From NCBI RefSeq assembly GCF_900167575.1, contig NZ_FUZP01000001.1, positions 186,001-250,000 of the forward strand: a stretch of DNA of 64,000 bases, given 5' to 3'. Source of the DNA: Okibacterium fritillariae. Its GTDB lineage: Bacteria; Actinomycetota; Actinomycetes; Actinomycetales; Microbacteriaceae. The notes under the pieces are model-generated. The model was not told where the DNA came from and did not search any database. It saw only the letters and a list, made by a program, of their open reading frames with translations. The position numbers and the translations under genes are program-made. Positions 6,615 to 15,666 of the stretch are shown here, one piece after another. Every line of letters starts with the position of its first letter. Position 1 is the stretch's first letter.

Positions 6615-8714
6615 GTGCCGATCTTCCGCCGCCTGCCCCGCATCCGACGTTCCTCTGCCCGGCCCCTCGGCCGCCGTGCGCCCACAGCGCTGTTGGCCGC
6701 CGCGGTGATCGTCGTCATTCCGCTGGGATCGGCCGGTGTCCGCGCGACTGCCGGAACGGTCGCTCACGCATCCGGAAGCGCCATCGAGGGGCAACATTCG
6801 GGCGTGACGTCGACTGGGATAGCTGCCGCGGCGCCCCGCGAGGCAGGGCTCGGCAGCCGCGCACCCGAACTGACGACCGCGGATGCCGAGGCCTGGCTCG
6901 ACGGCCTGCTTCCCTCGATGCTGCAGCGCGAGGGCATCGCGGGTGCAGTGATCTCGGTGGTGTCGCACGGCGAGGTCGTGACGCAGCAGGGTTACGGCTC
7001 GTCCGAAGCCGGGACCTCGACTACCGAACCGCGTCCGGTCGACGCCGACACGACGCTCTTCCGCATCGGTTCGGTGTCGAAGCTCGTCACCGCGACGGCC
7101 GTCATGCAGCTCGTCGACCAGGGACGCGTCGACCTCGACGAGCCCGTGCAGAACTACGTCGACATCGAGGTGCCGAACCGGTTCGACCGGCCGATCACAC
7201 TGCGACACCTGCTGTCGCACACCGCGGGTCTGGAGGACGAGATCGGCGGCCTCATCACGAGCGACGCGAACGGTCGCCCCACGCTGCGCGAAGCACTCGC
7301 CTCCGAACCGCCGGAGCAGATCTTCGAACCGGGCACGACGCCCGCCTACTCCAACTACTCGAACGGGCTCGCCGCTTACGTGGTCGAGCGGGTGACGGGC
7401 CAGGATTTCGAGGCCTACGCCACCGAGAACATCCTCGAGCCCGCCGGCATGGCAACCGCCACCTACGCCCAACCGCTCTCCGCCGAGCAGCAGAAGAACA
7501 TGTCTCGGGGCTATGACTTCCGCGGTTCGGAGGAGGTGCCCTTCGAGGTCGTCACCCCGTCACCCGCGGGCGCGATCTCGGCGACCGCGACCGATATGAG
7601 TCGCTTCATGCTCGCGCAGCTCGGACACTCCCCGGTGCTCTCGCCCGCCATGCTCGAGCTCATGCACGAGCCGGCTCTCGGCGCCGACACGTTGGGCGGC
7701 CTGGCCGAAGGGCCGCGCATGACGCTCGGCTTCTTCGAACGCGACCGCAACGGTCACCGCATCCTGAGTCACGCGGGCGACCTCACGGCGTTCCACGCGC
7801 AGCTCGAGATCTTCCCCGACGACGACGCGGGAATCTTCATCTCGCTCAACAGCACCGGGGTGAACGGTGACGCCACCACCGCCATCCGCGATGCCGTGAC
7901 GACCGGTTTCGCCGACCGTTACTTCCCCGACACGCGCCCGGCGCCCGCCCCGATCGATACCGCGGCCGCGCACGCAGAGACCCTGGCCGGAACTTACGAA
8001 TTCTCGCGACGCGGCGAGTCCACCTTCATCCGCCTGTTCTTCATCCTGTCGTCGGCCGAGGTCGTGCCCCAGCCCGACGGCTCCCTGACCGTTTCGGCCA
8101 TCGTGGATGCCGCGGGTCAGCCCCTCACCTTCGTCGAGGTCGAGCCGTGGGTGTGGCAGGAGCGCGACGGTCAGCGGCGCATTGCCGCGGACGTGGTCGG
8201 GGGAGAGGTGCGCGCCATCTCGTTCGACCCCGCGTTCACTCTGCAGCCGATGTCGGGTGACCGGGCCGCCGTTCCCCTGATCGCGGCGTTCACCCTGGTG
8301 GTGCTGGCGATCGCGCTCGTGTCGTGGCCGGTCGGTGCCGGCATCCGACGGTTTGCACGCCTACCTTCGACATCGCGTGCGTTCGTGCGGCGGCTGCGCC
8401 TGGCCGTGCATGTGGCCTTGCTCGCGCTCGTGGCCGCCGTGCCGCTGTGGATGATGGTGGCCGAAGCGCTCCTGACCGACTCGGGTTCGCCGGGCCCCGT
8501 CGTCATCCGCGGCGCGCAGGTGCTCACGGCGATTGCGGCGCTGGGCGTCGTTCCGTCAGCCTGGCTGGTCGTCGAGACCATGCGGTCGCGCGAGCCGCGC
8601 CGGGCGTCGTGGTGGCTGCTGCTCGCCGGGCGCGTCATCGTCACGCTGGCCTTCCTCGGCCTCGGATTCCTGTGCCTCGTCGGCGGTATCTTGCAGCCGA
8701 GCCTCAGCTACTAA
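6615..8714 (+). CDS. Class C beta-lactamase-like serine hydrolase with C-terminal membrane domain
   Basis: A 699-residue protein. A signal/anchor helix (about residues 24-42) is followed by a penicillin-binding-type hydrolase domain (about 90-420) with SVSK (SxxK), YSN (YxN) and HAG in the KTG position. A DUF3471-like segment follows, and the C-terminus has about four membrane helices. It probably acts outside the membrane on a peptide or ester; antibiotic hydrolysis cannot be assumed. GTG 6615 is the only start that keeps the signal helix and has no good RBS, so it may be leaderless. Repeat copies flank the gene on both sides, making it a one-gene unit. Confidence 0.85.
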   Translation: MPIFRRLPRIRRSSARPLGRRAPTALLAAAVIVVIPLGSAGVRATAGTVAHASGSAIEGQHSGVTSTGIAAAAPREAGLGSRAPELTTADAEAWLDGLLPSMLQREGIAGAVISVVSHGEVVTQQGYGSSEAGTSTTEPRPVDADTTLFRIGSVSKLVTATAVMQLVDQGRVDLDEPVQNYVDIEVPNRFDRPITLRHLLSHTAGLEDEIGGLITSDANGRPTLREALASEPPEQIFEPGTTPAYSNYSNGLAAYVVERVTGQDFEAYATENILEPAGMATATYAQPLSAEQQKNMSRGYDFRGSEEVPFEVVTPSPAGAISATATDMSRFMLAQLGHSPVLSPAMLELMHEPALGADTLGGLAEGPRMTLGFFERDRNGHRILSHAGDLTAFHAQLEIFPDDDAGIFISLNSTGVNGDATTAIRDAVTTGFADRYFPDTRPAPAPIDTAAAHAETLAGTYEFSRRGESTFIRLFFILSSAEVVPQPDGSLTVSAIVDAAGQPLTFVEVEPWVWQERDGQRRIAADVVGGEVRAISFDPAFTLQPMSGDRAAVPLIAAFTLVVLAIALVSWPVGAGIRRFARLPSTSRAFVRRLRLAVHVALLALVAAVPLWMMVAEALLTDSGSPGPVVIRGAQVLTAIAALGVVPSAWLVVETMRSREPRRASWWLLLAGRVIVTLAFLGLGFLCLVGGILQPSLSY

Positions 8715-9225
8715 ACAAGAAGTTATTTACCGCGGCAGCTTCAGTAACTGGGCCGGAAGCCACACGACCACTTGATCGCGGAGTAACGTGCGGCGGCCCC
8801 AAGGCTGCACTCCAGCGTCGTCCCATCGTTCTGGCCGGCCCTCCGGGGGCTGGAAAGGAAGCTTGCTCGAGAGAATGCGCAGTGCCTGGGCCAACCAACA
8901 TCTCCTCGTCGACGTGTCTGATAGGGGCTGTATACCGGGCGGCTCGCTTGGTGATCCTACGACCAATTGGTGTGCGGTGTAGTTAGCGACCGTTGACGCA
9001 GGACCGCTGGTGCACTGAGAAGGGCGGCACTGAGGAGGACGAGCGCTGGCGCATTCGTGATCTCCCGTGTCGACAGGGGAACCAAGAACAATTTGGCGGC
9101 CAGCAGACGGGTGGTCGCGGTAATGGTTGTGTGACTTAGTTGACCCCCACCTCATACATCGTGGGTATTACGGTGGCATCGATCGGTATTGGACGCGTCG
9201 GCACCCCTTTGCAATCGTTAGATGC
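8715..9225. other. Gene-poor stretch with a repeat copy
   Basis: No convincing coding region. It holds the diverged repeat at 8915-8940 and, near its end, a possible -10 (TTAGAT) 7 nt before the SDR GTG. Confidence 0.5.
8915..8940 (+). repeat. Array repeat, diverged
   Basis: GTCTGATAGGGG is kept, then CTGTATACCGGGC. The right half is altered. CGCTTGGT follows at 8945, as it does downstream of the copies at 16946 and 19064. Confidence 0.65.
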
Positions 9226-9942
9226 GTGATAACAAACCAGACAGCGCTCGTTACGGGTGCGAATAAAGGCATTGGATACGCAATCGCACGCGGGCTCGGG
9301 AAGGAAGGCTTCACCGTCGCCGTAGGTGCGCGTGATGAGCAAAAACGGGAGACGGCTATCAGGTCACTGCACGCGGAGGGGATTGAAGCGTTTGGCGTGG
9401 CCCTCGATGTTTCCTCCGATGTCAGCGTTGCCGCTGCCGCAGAGATCATCGAGCGGACAACGGGCAGGCTCGACGTGCTGGTCAATAACGCAGGTATTGC
9501 CGGCCGCACTGACGCAGGGGCACAGATCCCCTCCACCTTGAACCTCGACGTGCTGCGCACTGTGCTCGAAACGAACGTGTTTGGGGTCATTCGCGTGACG
9601 AATGCGATGCTGCCCCTTCTCCGCCAAGCCGACTCGGCGCGCATCGTCAACATCTCAAGCAATATGGGGTCATTAACACTACAAACCGGCCCTCAAATGG
9701 CTGCCTATGCGCCATCGAAGACCATGGTCAATAGCATCACGGCGCAGTACGCTCGTGAACTCGAAGACACAAGCGTGATCGTCAATGCCGTCTGCCCGGG
9801 CTATGTTGCAACCGATTTCACCGGTTTCGCCTCACCGCGATCAGCGGAACAGGGCGCGGTGATCGCTTTACGTTTCGCGCTTGCGCCGGACGATGCTCCA
9901 CGCGGCGGGTTCTGGGATGACGCCGGCCCCGTGCCTTGGTGA
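9226..9942 (+). CDS. Short-chain dehydrogenase/reductase
   Basis: A 238-residue classical SDR: TGANKGIGYAIA (cofactor loop), LVNNAGIAG, catalytic Ser in VNISSNMGS, and the YAPSK active-site motif. GTG 9226 is preferred because it begins right at the first strand and follows a -10-like TTAGAT; the frame extends to 9127 without homology to SDRs. It converges on a LysR gene 7 nt away. Substrate unknown. Confidence 0.85.
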   Translation: MITNQTALVTGANKGIGYAIARGLGKEGFTVAVGARDEQKRETAIRSLHAEGIEAFGVALDVSSDVSVAAAAEIIERTTGRLDVLVNNAGIAGRTDAGAQIPSTLNLDVLRTVLETNVFGVIRVTNAMLPLLRQADSARIVNISSNMGSLTLQTGPQMAAYAPSKTMVNSITAQYARELEDTSVIVNAVCPGYVATDFTGFASPRSAEQGAVIALRFALAPDDAPRGGFWDDAGPVPW

Positions 9943-9949
9943 CGATCAA

Positions 9950-10825
9950 TCAGGCCGCCCCTACGTTCGGGGAATGGTTCAGTTCGGTGGCTACGCGAAT
10001 CACGCCAGCGAGCTCAGGGGCGAGGCTCGAGGCGGGCAAGGCAATGACGGTGGTGATTTCGAGTGCGTCTGTGACAGGAACGGCAACATGATCCGGCCAC
10101 TGCCAGGCGCGGCTGCATGCTGGTATCACTAGGAGGGTTTTCCCGAGGGCGACCAGTTGGGCGATTTGAGATTGGGTCCGAACCTCGGGCCCAGGGCCCG
10201 GAGGATATGTACCGTCAAGCCGAGGCCAGCGCGCAAGCGGCAGGTCTGACACATCCTGTATCTCTCCCAGAGTGAGCTGCTCGCGAAGTGCGAGGGGGTG
10301 CCCTGCCGGCACAATCACGACTTGACCCTCGACCATCAGGTCTTGCGTCTTCAAACCGGAGAGATCGTCAACCGGCCGATGCATGAGCGCAACGTCCGCT
10401 CGGCCGTCGCGGAATAATATGGCCTGCTCGCCCACCTCGCAGAGCATGACCTCGAGGGGCGGGAGATCTGCAGTAGCAGACACCGCACTAAGTAAACCTT
10501 GGAGCAGCGCGTGTGACGCCCCCGCCTTTGTCGCGAGAATGATGGGCCTCTGCGGTCGCCCTGCGCGCTGCGTTCGGCGGACGGCAGCGGCGATCGCATC
10601 AAGAGTCGACCCTGACTCTCGGAGGAGCACGAGCCCTGCTTTGGTGAGAACAACTCCGCGGCGGTCGCGTTCGAAAAGTTGCACGCCCAGACGCAGTTCC
10701 AACTGCTTGATTGCTCGCGAAAGCGGGGGCTGCGAGATGCCGAGCGCATGGGCGGCGCGCCCGAAGTTCAACTCACGGGCAACGGCAACAAAATAACGGA
10801 GCTCTCGCGTCTCAATATCAGCCAC
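9950..10825 (-). CDS. LysR family regulator
   Basis: A 291-residue protein with a typical N-terminal winged HTH (LNFGRAAHALGISQPPLSRA, LELRLGVQLFERDRRGVVLT) and a periplasmic-binding-like effector domain. It is convergent with the SDR gene, which is unusual for a LysR/target pair, so its target may lie elsewhere. Confidence 0.9.
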   Translation of the reverse strand: MADIETRELRYFVAVARELNFGRAAHALGISQPPLSRAIKQLELRLGVQLFERDRRGVVLTKAGLVLLRESGSTLDAIAAAVRRTQRAGRPQRPIILATKAGASHALLQGLLSAVSATADLPPLEVMLCEVGEQAILFRDGRADVALMHRPVDDLSGLKTQDLMVEGQVVIVPAGHPLALREQLTLGEIQDVSDLPLARWPRLDGTYPPGPGPEVRTQSQIAQLVALGKTLLVIPACSRAWQWPDHVAVPVTDALEITTVIALPASSLAPELAGVIRVATELNHSPNVGAA

Positions 10826-11059
10826 AGGCCTACCTTAGGCACCGGCGGCTGGGTAAAGCGGCCATGTGTTCGCGCTCCGCACCCTCACGAGTGCGGCGCC
10901 CCGGAGTGGCTGCTAAGAGCTGACGCGCGGTCACCTACCGCCCACAGAGCTAACCTCAACGTCGGTGAGCGCAACGTGCTCGCTCCAATGGGCGTCGTCA
11001 GGTTCGTGCTCGGAGTTGGCGTCGGTTGCAGGATTGAACATAGGAGTCGAGCCAGCGCT

Positions 11060-11296
11060 TTATTCTTCTCCCCACTTCAACTTCCTGTACTGCTTTGAGA
11101 GCTTGTACGCGTTGACGCCGGCGAAGATGGTCGCAGGCACGCAAAACACAAGAACTGCCAACCAAACTATCCACGCCGTTGCTGATCCATCGGTCCTCAA
11201 GGCCCACGCCAAAAAAGCTCCTTGTAGAAAGAAGGATGCGACCATGACGAAGATGTACATCCGGATGCGACTCATCAAACGTTCGTTGCTAGCCAT
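11060..11296 (-). CDS. Small two-helix membrane protein
   Basis: 78 residues with two hydrophobic helices (IRMYIFVMVASFFLQGAFLA and AWIVWLAVLVFCVPATIFAG) and a basic tail. ATG 11296 is chosen because the frame upstream has no protein-like character. It lies 29 nt after the CPBP-like gene on the same strand. Function unknown. Confidence 0.65.
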   Translation of the reverse strand: MASNERLMSRIRMYIFVMVASFFLQGAFLAWALRTDGSATAWIVWLAVLVFCVPATIFAGVNAYKLSKQYRKLKWGEE

Positions 11297-11325
11297 ATTG
11301 GTCCGACTACGTAGAAGCTCGCCGG

Positions 11326-12000
11326 TCAGATGATGAACGCTGCCGCCGCGATCGTGCCAGCCGCTGTGACACGGCGGGGGCCGTAAGTGACGATGAGGCC
11401 GTAGAGCACCGCGGCGACGATGGCGTATGCGCCACCGGCTGGGCCCTGCAGGAAGATGTGCATGATTCCCCAGGTGCCGGCGAGCACGATACCGCCCCAC
11501 GGGGCTGCGCGCCGCCCGAACTGTTTCTCGCCCGCGCGCTGCCCGAACAAGATCACCAGAACAATGAGCGCAGCCTCCGCCACGTAGTACGCCAGGAGCG
11601 CGGTGATGCCCAACGGTGCCAAATTGCCTGAATCAGAGATGATGTCGGCGATTTCTGCGCCGATTTTGAATTCGCCGAACGCGGCCGCGCGGATGAGAAC
11701 AGCGGCCGACGCGGCTGCCACGGCGACCAGGGTGCGAGTTGTCACGGAACCGGTCGGCGCCGCGTTCGTCCGATCGGTGAACACGCCAACCCGGGCGGCG
11801 CTTCGCGATAGAAGTGCCGCGCCGAGAGCCCACCCTGCGGCCGTGATCGCGTGATGCCAGATCGGCGCCGCGGGGTCGTTCTCGTCCCGGAAGAGGAACG
11901 GATCTATCAGCAGCAAAACGACGAATTCCCAAGCGAAAACGGCGAAGACAATCAGAGCAGAAGCGAGGTCATCCCAGGCGGAGTGAGGTTTCGTAGTCAC
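11326..12000 (-). CDS. Multi-pass membrane protein, CPBP-like
   Basis: 224 residues with about six hydrophobic helices. WGIMHIFLQGPAGG resembles the second conserved motif of CPBP intramembrane proteases, but the EExxxR motif is not intact (GEKQFGRR), so protease activity is doubtful. It starts with GTG at 12000, overlapping by 4 nt (GTGA) the stop of a 55-codon chimeric frame, with AAAGG directly abutting, so its translation probably depends on that frame. Confidence 0.65.
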   Translation of the reverse strand: MTTKPHSAWDDLASALIVFAVFAWEFVVLLLIDPFLFRDENDPAAPIWHHAITAAGWALGAALLSRSAARVGVFTDRTNAAPTGSVTTRTLVAVAAASAAVLIRAAAFGEFKIGAEIADIISDSGNLAPLGITALLAYYVAEAALIVLVILFGQRAGEKQFGRRAAPWGGIVLAGTWGIMHIFLQGPAGGAYAIVAAVLYGLIVTYGPRRVTAAGTIAAAAFII

Positions 12001-12164
12001 CTTTCGACCTTATTGGGCCAGGCAAATGCGATGCATAAGTTGTGGTCGAGATTCCAGTCCTTAGTGGCCTTTGGGGTTACGTCGACCGTCATCTGCTTCA
12101 TACTCGTTCCCGCTTTCGGGTCGCCGATGTCGGCTGCCACTGCCGCGATCTGTGAGCACTCCAT
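11997..12164 (-). pseudogene. Chimeric 55-codon frame carrying the 5' end and promoter of an HTH gene
   Basis: The first 20 codons (MECSQIAAVAADIGDPKAGT) match the start of the HTH gene at 1999-2244, and the homology continues upstream through its promoter. After that the frame runs into unrelated sequence and ends at the GTG of the membrane protein gene. It looks like a broken HTH gene whose promoter and leader were captured by the next gene, possibly now serving as a translated leader. Confidence 0.65.
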
Positions 12165-12334
12165 GGTGTCGACCTACGTTGCTAGGGATGGGTGCGCCAA
12201 TCTAGGTTGCGTTGGCTCGGTTTGGTGCGCTCATCCTCGAGCGCGGCGACGCTCGGAATCATCCTGCTCGCCGTGCTCATGTGCCATCCGGCGCAGCCTG
12301 GACTGGCTAGGTCGTGCGGCGCTAACCTGTGCAC

Positions 12335-12541
12335 ATGGTGTCGACACAACCGAAACGCAGAGGGTTCTCCGCCTGGTGGTTTGTTCCGATCGGGGTGGCC
12401 GTGCTCGCGATGGGCATGCTGCCGCAGATCTACGGTGACTATGCCGCGTCGTGGTGGCAGATTCTGCTTCTCGTTACCGGCCCTGCTCTCATCATCGTTG
12501 GGATAGCAGGGGGCCTGACCGGCTCTGGCACCAAGAAATAG
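12335..12541 (+). CDS. Small two-helix membrane protein
   Basis: 68 residues: a basic N-terminus, then WWFVPIGVAVLAMGML and WQILLLVTGPALIIVGIAGG. A -10-like TAACCT lies 6 nt before the ATG, so the transcript is probably leaderless. Function unknown. Confidence 0.65.
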   Translation: MVSTQPKRRGFSAWWFVPIGVAVLAMGMLPQIYGDYAASWWQILLLVTGPALIIVGIAGGLTGSGTKK

Positions 12542-12690
12542 TCTGGGCGGTATTCCGTCAGGCTTGCCACTCGCGTCTCGTCGCGATTTTCGGTTCGGAA
12601 TGAGAGTGCGGCTCATCCGGGCAATCGCGGCGGCGCCGTGTACAGCGCGCGGAACCTCCCCCGCGACGCTGGTCCCTTCTTCGCGCTGGG

Positions 12691-13233
12691 TTATGGGGTG
12701 TGCGACCCTCTCAACGCATCGACAATGACCCGGGGATCGACGTCGACGGTGCCGGTAGCGATCGAGCGTCGGCGCCGTTTGCCCGCGTCTTGCCGGGTGA
12801 ACTCTATGCGCGACCCCTGCAAGCCAGACGCGGGGATAATCGAGGCGCTTGTGCCGTCCCTGGCCCATTCCTCGGCACGGATTCGAGGTGCCAGCCCAGA
12901 CGGCCGATCCATGGCAGGGAAAGTCACGGCGGTGGACGTGATCGTGACGGCGATCTCGGGCAGGCGCGGCTGTCGCCGAAGTTGCCGCACGCCCAGCACC
13001 CCCAGCGTGATCGGAACGAGGAGAAGCGCGATGGCGGCGAGGATCAACACAACGTCGGTGTCGTTCGTTTCGATGAGTGCGGCGCCGAAGGGCACCACGA
13101 TCAGGAGCCCGAGGAGCACGCCCAGAGCCAGCATCGAGATGCCCTGGCCCCGGGCAAGCTTGTGGAGCGTCGTCTCGGCGGATGCGCGGCGGGCCTCGTC
13201 GTAACGCACGACCAGCGCCGCACCGGTGGTCAT
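12691..13233 (-). CDS. Two-helix membrane protein of unknown function
   Basis: 180 residues. Two hydrophobic helices (about 32-54 and 63-84) are followed by a soluble domain. The start is coupled (ATGA) to a 20-codon upstream frame. A copy of the first 59 or so residues, truncated, lies at 24158-24385. It is the first of several minus-strand genes shared with the 24-25 kb region. Confidence 0.65.
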   Translation of the reverse strand: MTTGAALVVRYDEARRASAETTLHKLARGQGISMLALGVLLGLLIVVPFGAALIETNDTDVVLILAAIALLLVPITLGVLGVRQLRRQPRLPEIAVTITSTAVTFPAMDRPSGLAPRIRAEEWARDGTSASIIPASGLQGSRIEFTRQDAGKRRRRSIATGTVDVDPRVIVDALRGSHTP

Positions 13234-13292
13234 CGGTCGCTCCCGGCCACGGCGCCGCCGCGTTCGGTGGATGTTCCCGCTTTCTCAGTCAT
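13230..13292 (-). CDS. 20-codon leader microprotein, conserved in the paralogous block
   Basis: ATG at 13292 to TGA overlapping the next start encodes MTEKAGTSTERGGAVAGSDR. The homologous frame at 24382-24444 has the same length and encodes a related peptide (MAEEAGTAVERGGAAGEIDR). Frame and overlap are conserved despite base changes, which suggests a translated leader. Confidence 0.45.
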   Translation of the reverse strand: MTEKAGTSTERGGAVAGSDR

Positions 13293-13342
13293 GCGTGTGC
13301 CCTTCGCGTGTTTGTCGTCAGCGTGCAGTGTGGCGTCAGCTG

Positions 13343-13852
13343 TTATTGCTGTTGCCGCCAGCCGGTGAGCCGTTCGAAGCTTTGGCCATCGATCGGAGCT
13401 GACACGTCGATCGGTGGGACGGAGGAGGAGTGTTCAGCGCCGAGGTGTGCAGCGGCGTTCTCGATGGCGGACTTCGTGCGTTTGGCGACCAGGTTGACCG
13501 TTCCGGCGTCGCCGCGGTGACCCCAGACCGTCGTTGCGAGCAGTTGGGCGCCGTCGCCTCGGGAACGCACGGCGACCGGCACGGCACACCGCGCAAACGG
13601 GCGTCCCACCCCCACGAGACTCAGCAGGGGCACGACCTCCAACAGGAACGCGTTCCGGGTCGAAGCTTTGTTGCTACCGATCACTCCATACCGCACATTC
13701 CATCCCTCGAACTCGTACGTGTTCGTCTCGATGGTGAACCCCTCGTTGTGCAGTGCTTGTAGGACCGCACTCTGGGTTTCCTGAGGCGATTGACGCGAGA
13801 GAAGCTGATGGAAGCGCACGATGCTCCCAATCGCGAAGGCGCTGTCACTCAC
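13343..13852 (-). CDS. Conserved protein of unknown function (copy A)
   Basis: 169 residues, soluble with one hydrophobic strand (FLLEVVPLLSLVGVG). It has a close paralogue at 24495-25004, and most changes between the two are conservative, so both look functional. I do not recognise the family. It is part of a colinear block shared with 24.2-25.4 kb. Confidence 0.7.
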   Translation of the reverse strand: MSDSAFAIGSIVRFHQLLSRQSPQETQSAVLQALHNEGFTIETNTYEFEGWNVRYGVIGSNKASTRNAFLLEVVPLLSLVGVGRPFARCAVPVAVRSRGDGAQLLATTVWGHRGDAGTVNLVAKRTKSAIENAAAHLGAEHSSSVPPIDVSAPIDGQSFERLTGWRQQQ

Positions 13853-13934
13853 AGATCACTACCGGTCTCTCGTTAGGACGCCAGCGGCCGCCCGACAGAG
13901 CGCCGGTCCGTGACGCAGTCTCTACGCGCGTGAA

Positions 13935-14219
13935 TTACGCACTATTTTGTGCGACGAGAACTCCGTTCACGTAGGCGTACACCGGTTGCGGCCGGAAGCC
14001 CGCGAAGAAGGCCGCTCGGTGCTTCTCGATCCGGACGATGTGTCGTTCATTCCAACCAACGGGGAATTCCCACGTCGCGACTCTGCTGAGGGATACGACG
14101 CGCACGGTGTCGACGACGCTCTGACCATCGACCGTGATGCTGAGGCGACCCCAGACCTTATCGAACGAGAACACAACGGTGTGCTGCTCTTGCACGCCAA
14201 CGACGACAGTCATGATCAT
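13935..14219 (-). CDS. Small beta-rich protein of unknown function (copy A)
   Basis: 94 residues, strand-rich (HTVVFSFDKVWGRLSITVDG, VYAYVNGVLV), with a paralogue at 25087-25371 differing at about a dozen positions. The alternating hydrophobic pattern suggests a small beta-sandwich. No family recognised. Confidence 0.65.
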   Translation of the reverse strand: MIMTVVVGVQEQHTVVFSFDKVWGRLSITVDGQSVVDTVRVVSLSRVATWEFPVGWNERHIVRIEKHRAAFFAGFRPQPVYAYVNGVLVAQNSA

Positions 14220-14261
14220 GCCATCACGATAGTGGTTCCGCGCTGGCAGGCGAAAGGGCGG

Positions 14262-14816
14262 TCACTGCCACCAGAATGCTCGACCCGGGCCCACCATCTG
14301 AGCGAAACCGGCGGGGGAGGACGCAAGGTGTGCGGGGAGGTTTCTGCTGTCGAACCACTGGCTGATGGCGACGTCGCGGAAGTGCGAAGACAAGTCGGTG
14401 AGGACCGGGCCGAACACCTCGTGTGGGTCGTAACGGGTCCGCAGCGTCTGATCGATTCCGTGCACGCTCAGCAGCGCCTGATCCGCCTGCGCACGTTCGA
14501 CGACGACGTGGTAGCTGATATTGAACCTGCCGCCTCCTCCGGATACGAGGAAGTCCGCGAGGTTCGCGCGCAACCACCTCCCTCGCCCACCCAACCGGTA
14601 GAGACGCACATTCGCGCTCGAGCTCGGTAACTCTCGCGGGCGAAAGGAGAGAGCGGCCTGGAGTTGGTTGTCAAGTCTCTCGAGGAAGAGCTCGAGCCGT
14701 CGGGGTGGTGCAGCAAATGCGATCGCCGGTGAAACGCTCATTTGTAGATACGCGAGGTTTTGCGCCCCGGCGTCGTGCGGGTTGGACGGTCCACGGTGCG
14801 TTTGGTCGGCGTTCAC
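14262..14816 (-). CDS. Hypothetical protein
   Basis: 184 residues, soluble, with a YHVVVERAQADQALLSVHGI strand-helix segment. The start is GTG 14816 with a TACTGT -10-like hexamer about 8 nt upstream (leaderless); an internal ATG at 14741 is an alternative. It ends at the boundary where the duplicated block stops (14221), so it has no counterpart at 25 kb. Confidence 0.55.
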   Translation of the reverse strand: MNADQTHRGPSNPHDAGAQNLAYLQMSVSPAIAFAAPPRRLELFLERLDNQLQAALSFRPRELPSSSANVRLYRLGGRGRWLRANLADFLVSGGGGRFNISYHVVVERAQADQALLSVHGIDQTLRTRYDPHEVFGPVLTDLSSHFRDVAISQWFDSRNLPAHLASSPAGFAQMVGPGRAFWWQ

Positions 14817-14976
14817 GCCATCACAGTAGCAAAATTGCCCCGCCCCGCCGATGGGTATTCAACGCCGCGCATTCGCCGAGCGAGAAGCTCCTTCTGATAT
14901 GACCGGGTCAACAAACAATCAAGAGCTGTCCGCCGGACGGGGGTGCGCGAATTGGCTGCCTGACATCACAGCCTCG

Positions 14977-14999
14977 TGCCCCTACGGGCACCCTTTTCC
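14977..14999 (+). terminator. Possible intrinsic terminator hairpin
   Basis: A 6-bp GC-rich perfect stem (GTGCCC/GGGCAC) with a 4-nt loop and a short T run. No plus-strand gene directly precedes it, so its role is unclear. Confidence 0.35.
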
Positions 15000-15224
15000 G
15001 CCCGCGGAGTGCGGATCCGTCTGGGCGCCATGTCTGAGGCTAGGCGGTAACAAATCAGGACCATCGGTGCGAGGTAACTCTCGTTCGCATCGAGGATGTT
15101 CTTGGTGTATCGCGACGTAATAGTTACTTGACCCATACTTTGCGAGGCTCAAAACAGGAGCGTGTCGGGCTGCGATAACGCAGGCCTCTCCCACGGGCAC
15201 CGCCAGATTTTGTTTCCCACAGTG

Positions 15225-15244
15225 CGATATTGGGTGCAATATCG
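15225..15244. promoter_or_regulatory. Dyad operator upstream of the Xre-RES operon
   Basis: CGATATT-N6-AATATCG is a perfect 7-bp dyad lying 24-43 nt before the antitoxin ATG, where Xre antitoxins usually autoregulate. Confidence 0.55.
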
Positions 15245-15267
15245 GGTGGCGGCGGTAAGCTGGGTAT

Positions 15268-15666
15268 ATGAGTATCGCTAGCGAGACGTCCGCCCGCCCA
15301 GGGCTGCAGGCATATAACGACTCGGTCCGGTTAGAAACTGGCGACGTTGTTTCGGGGTTGCGGGAGATTGTTGGGGCGAAGCTTGTCGCATACATTGGCC
15401 ATGTCTCGAATACGCGATCGGTGCGGGAGTGGGCTGATGGTGAGCGGGCGCCTGGCGCCGAGGTGATCCAGCGGCTTCGCGTTGCCTATCACGTTGCCGG
15501 CCTGCTGTATGAGCGCGAAGGGAAAGCCACGGTCCAGTCCTGGTTCCAGGGCATGAACCCGCAACTGGACGATAATGCGCCGGCGCGTCTTCTGCGCGAT
15601 GAACCGCTTGACGTGGTTGGCCCGCAGGTGGTCGCTGCGGCTCGCGCGTTCGCGGCTGTCGGCTAG
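15268..15666 (+). CDS. Xre/MbcA/ParS-type antitoxin
   Basis: 132 residues: an N-terminal HTH-like region (LREIVGAKLVAYIGHVSNTR, VREWADGERAP) and a C-terminal toxin-binding segment (WFQGMNPQLDDNAPARLLRD) typical of antitoxins paired with RES toxins. Its stop overlaps the toxin GTG by one base. It should bind and block the RES toxin and repress the operon through the dyad upstream. Confidence 0.85.
   Translation: MSIASETSARPGLQAYNDSVRLETGDVVSGLREIVGAKLVAYIGHVSNTRSVREWADGERAPGAEVIQRLRVAYHVAGLLYEREGKATVQSWFQGMNPQLDDNAPARLLRDEPLDVVGPQVVAAARAFAAVG

Larger units (their letters stand above)
13056..14221. repeat. Paralogous 1.2-kb block, copy A
   Basis: Colinear with 24208-25373 at a constant offset of 11152 nt, with no net insertion or deletion but many substitutions, so it is an older duplication than the sigma block. 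It covers the 5' part of the membrane protein, the 20-codon leader and two hypothetical genes. Confidence 0.85.
14817..15267. other. Intergenic stretch with hairpin and toxin-antitoxin promoter
   Basis: No coding region is supported. GTGCCC-CTAC-GGGCAC followed by CCTTTT (14977-14999) could be a terminator. The right end holds the dyad and promoter of the Xre-RES operon. Confidence 0.5.
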
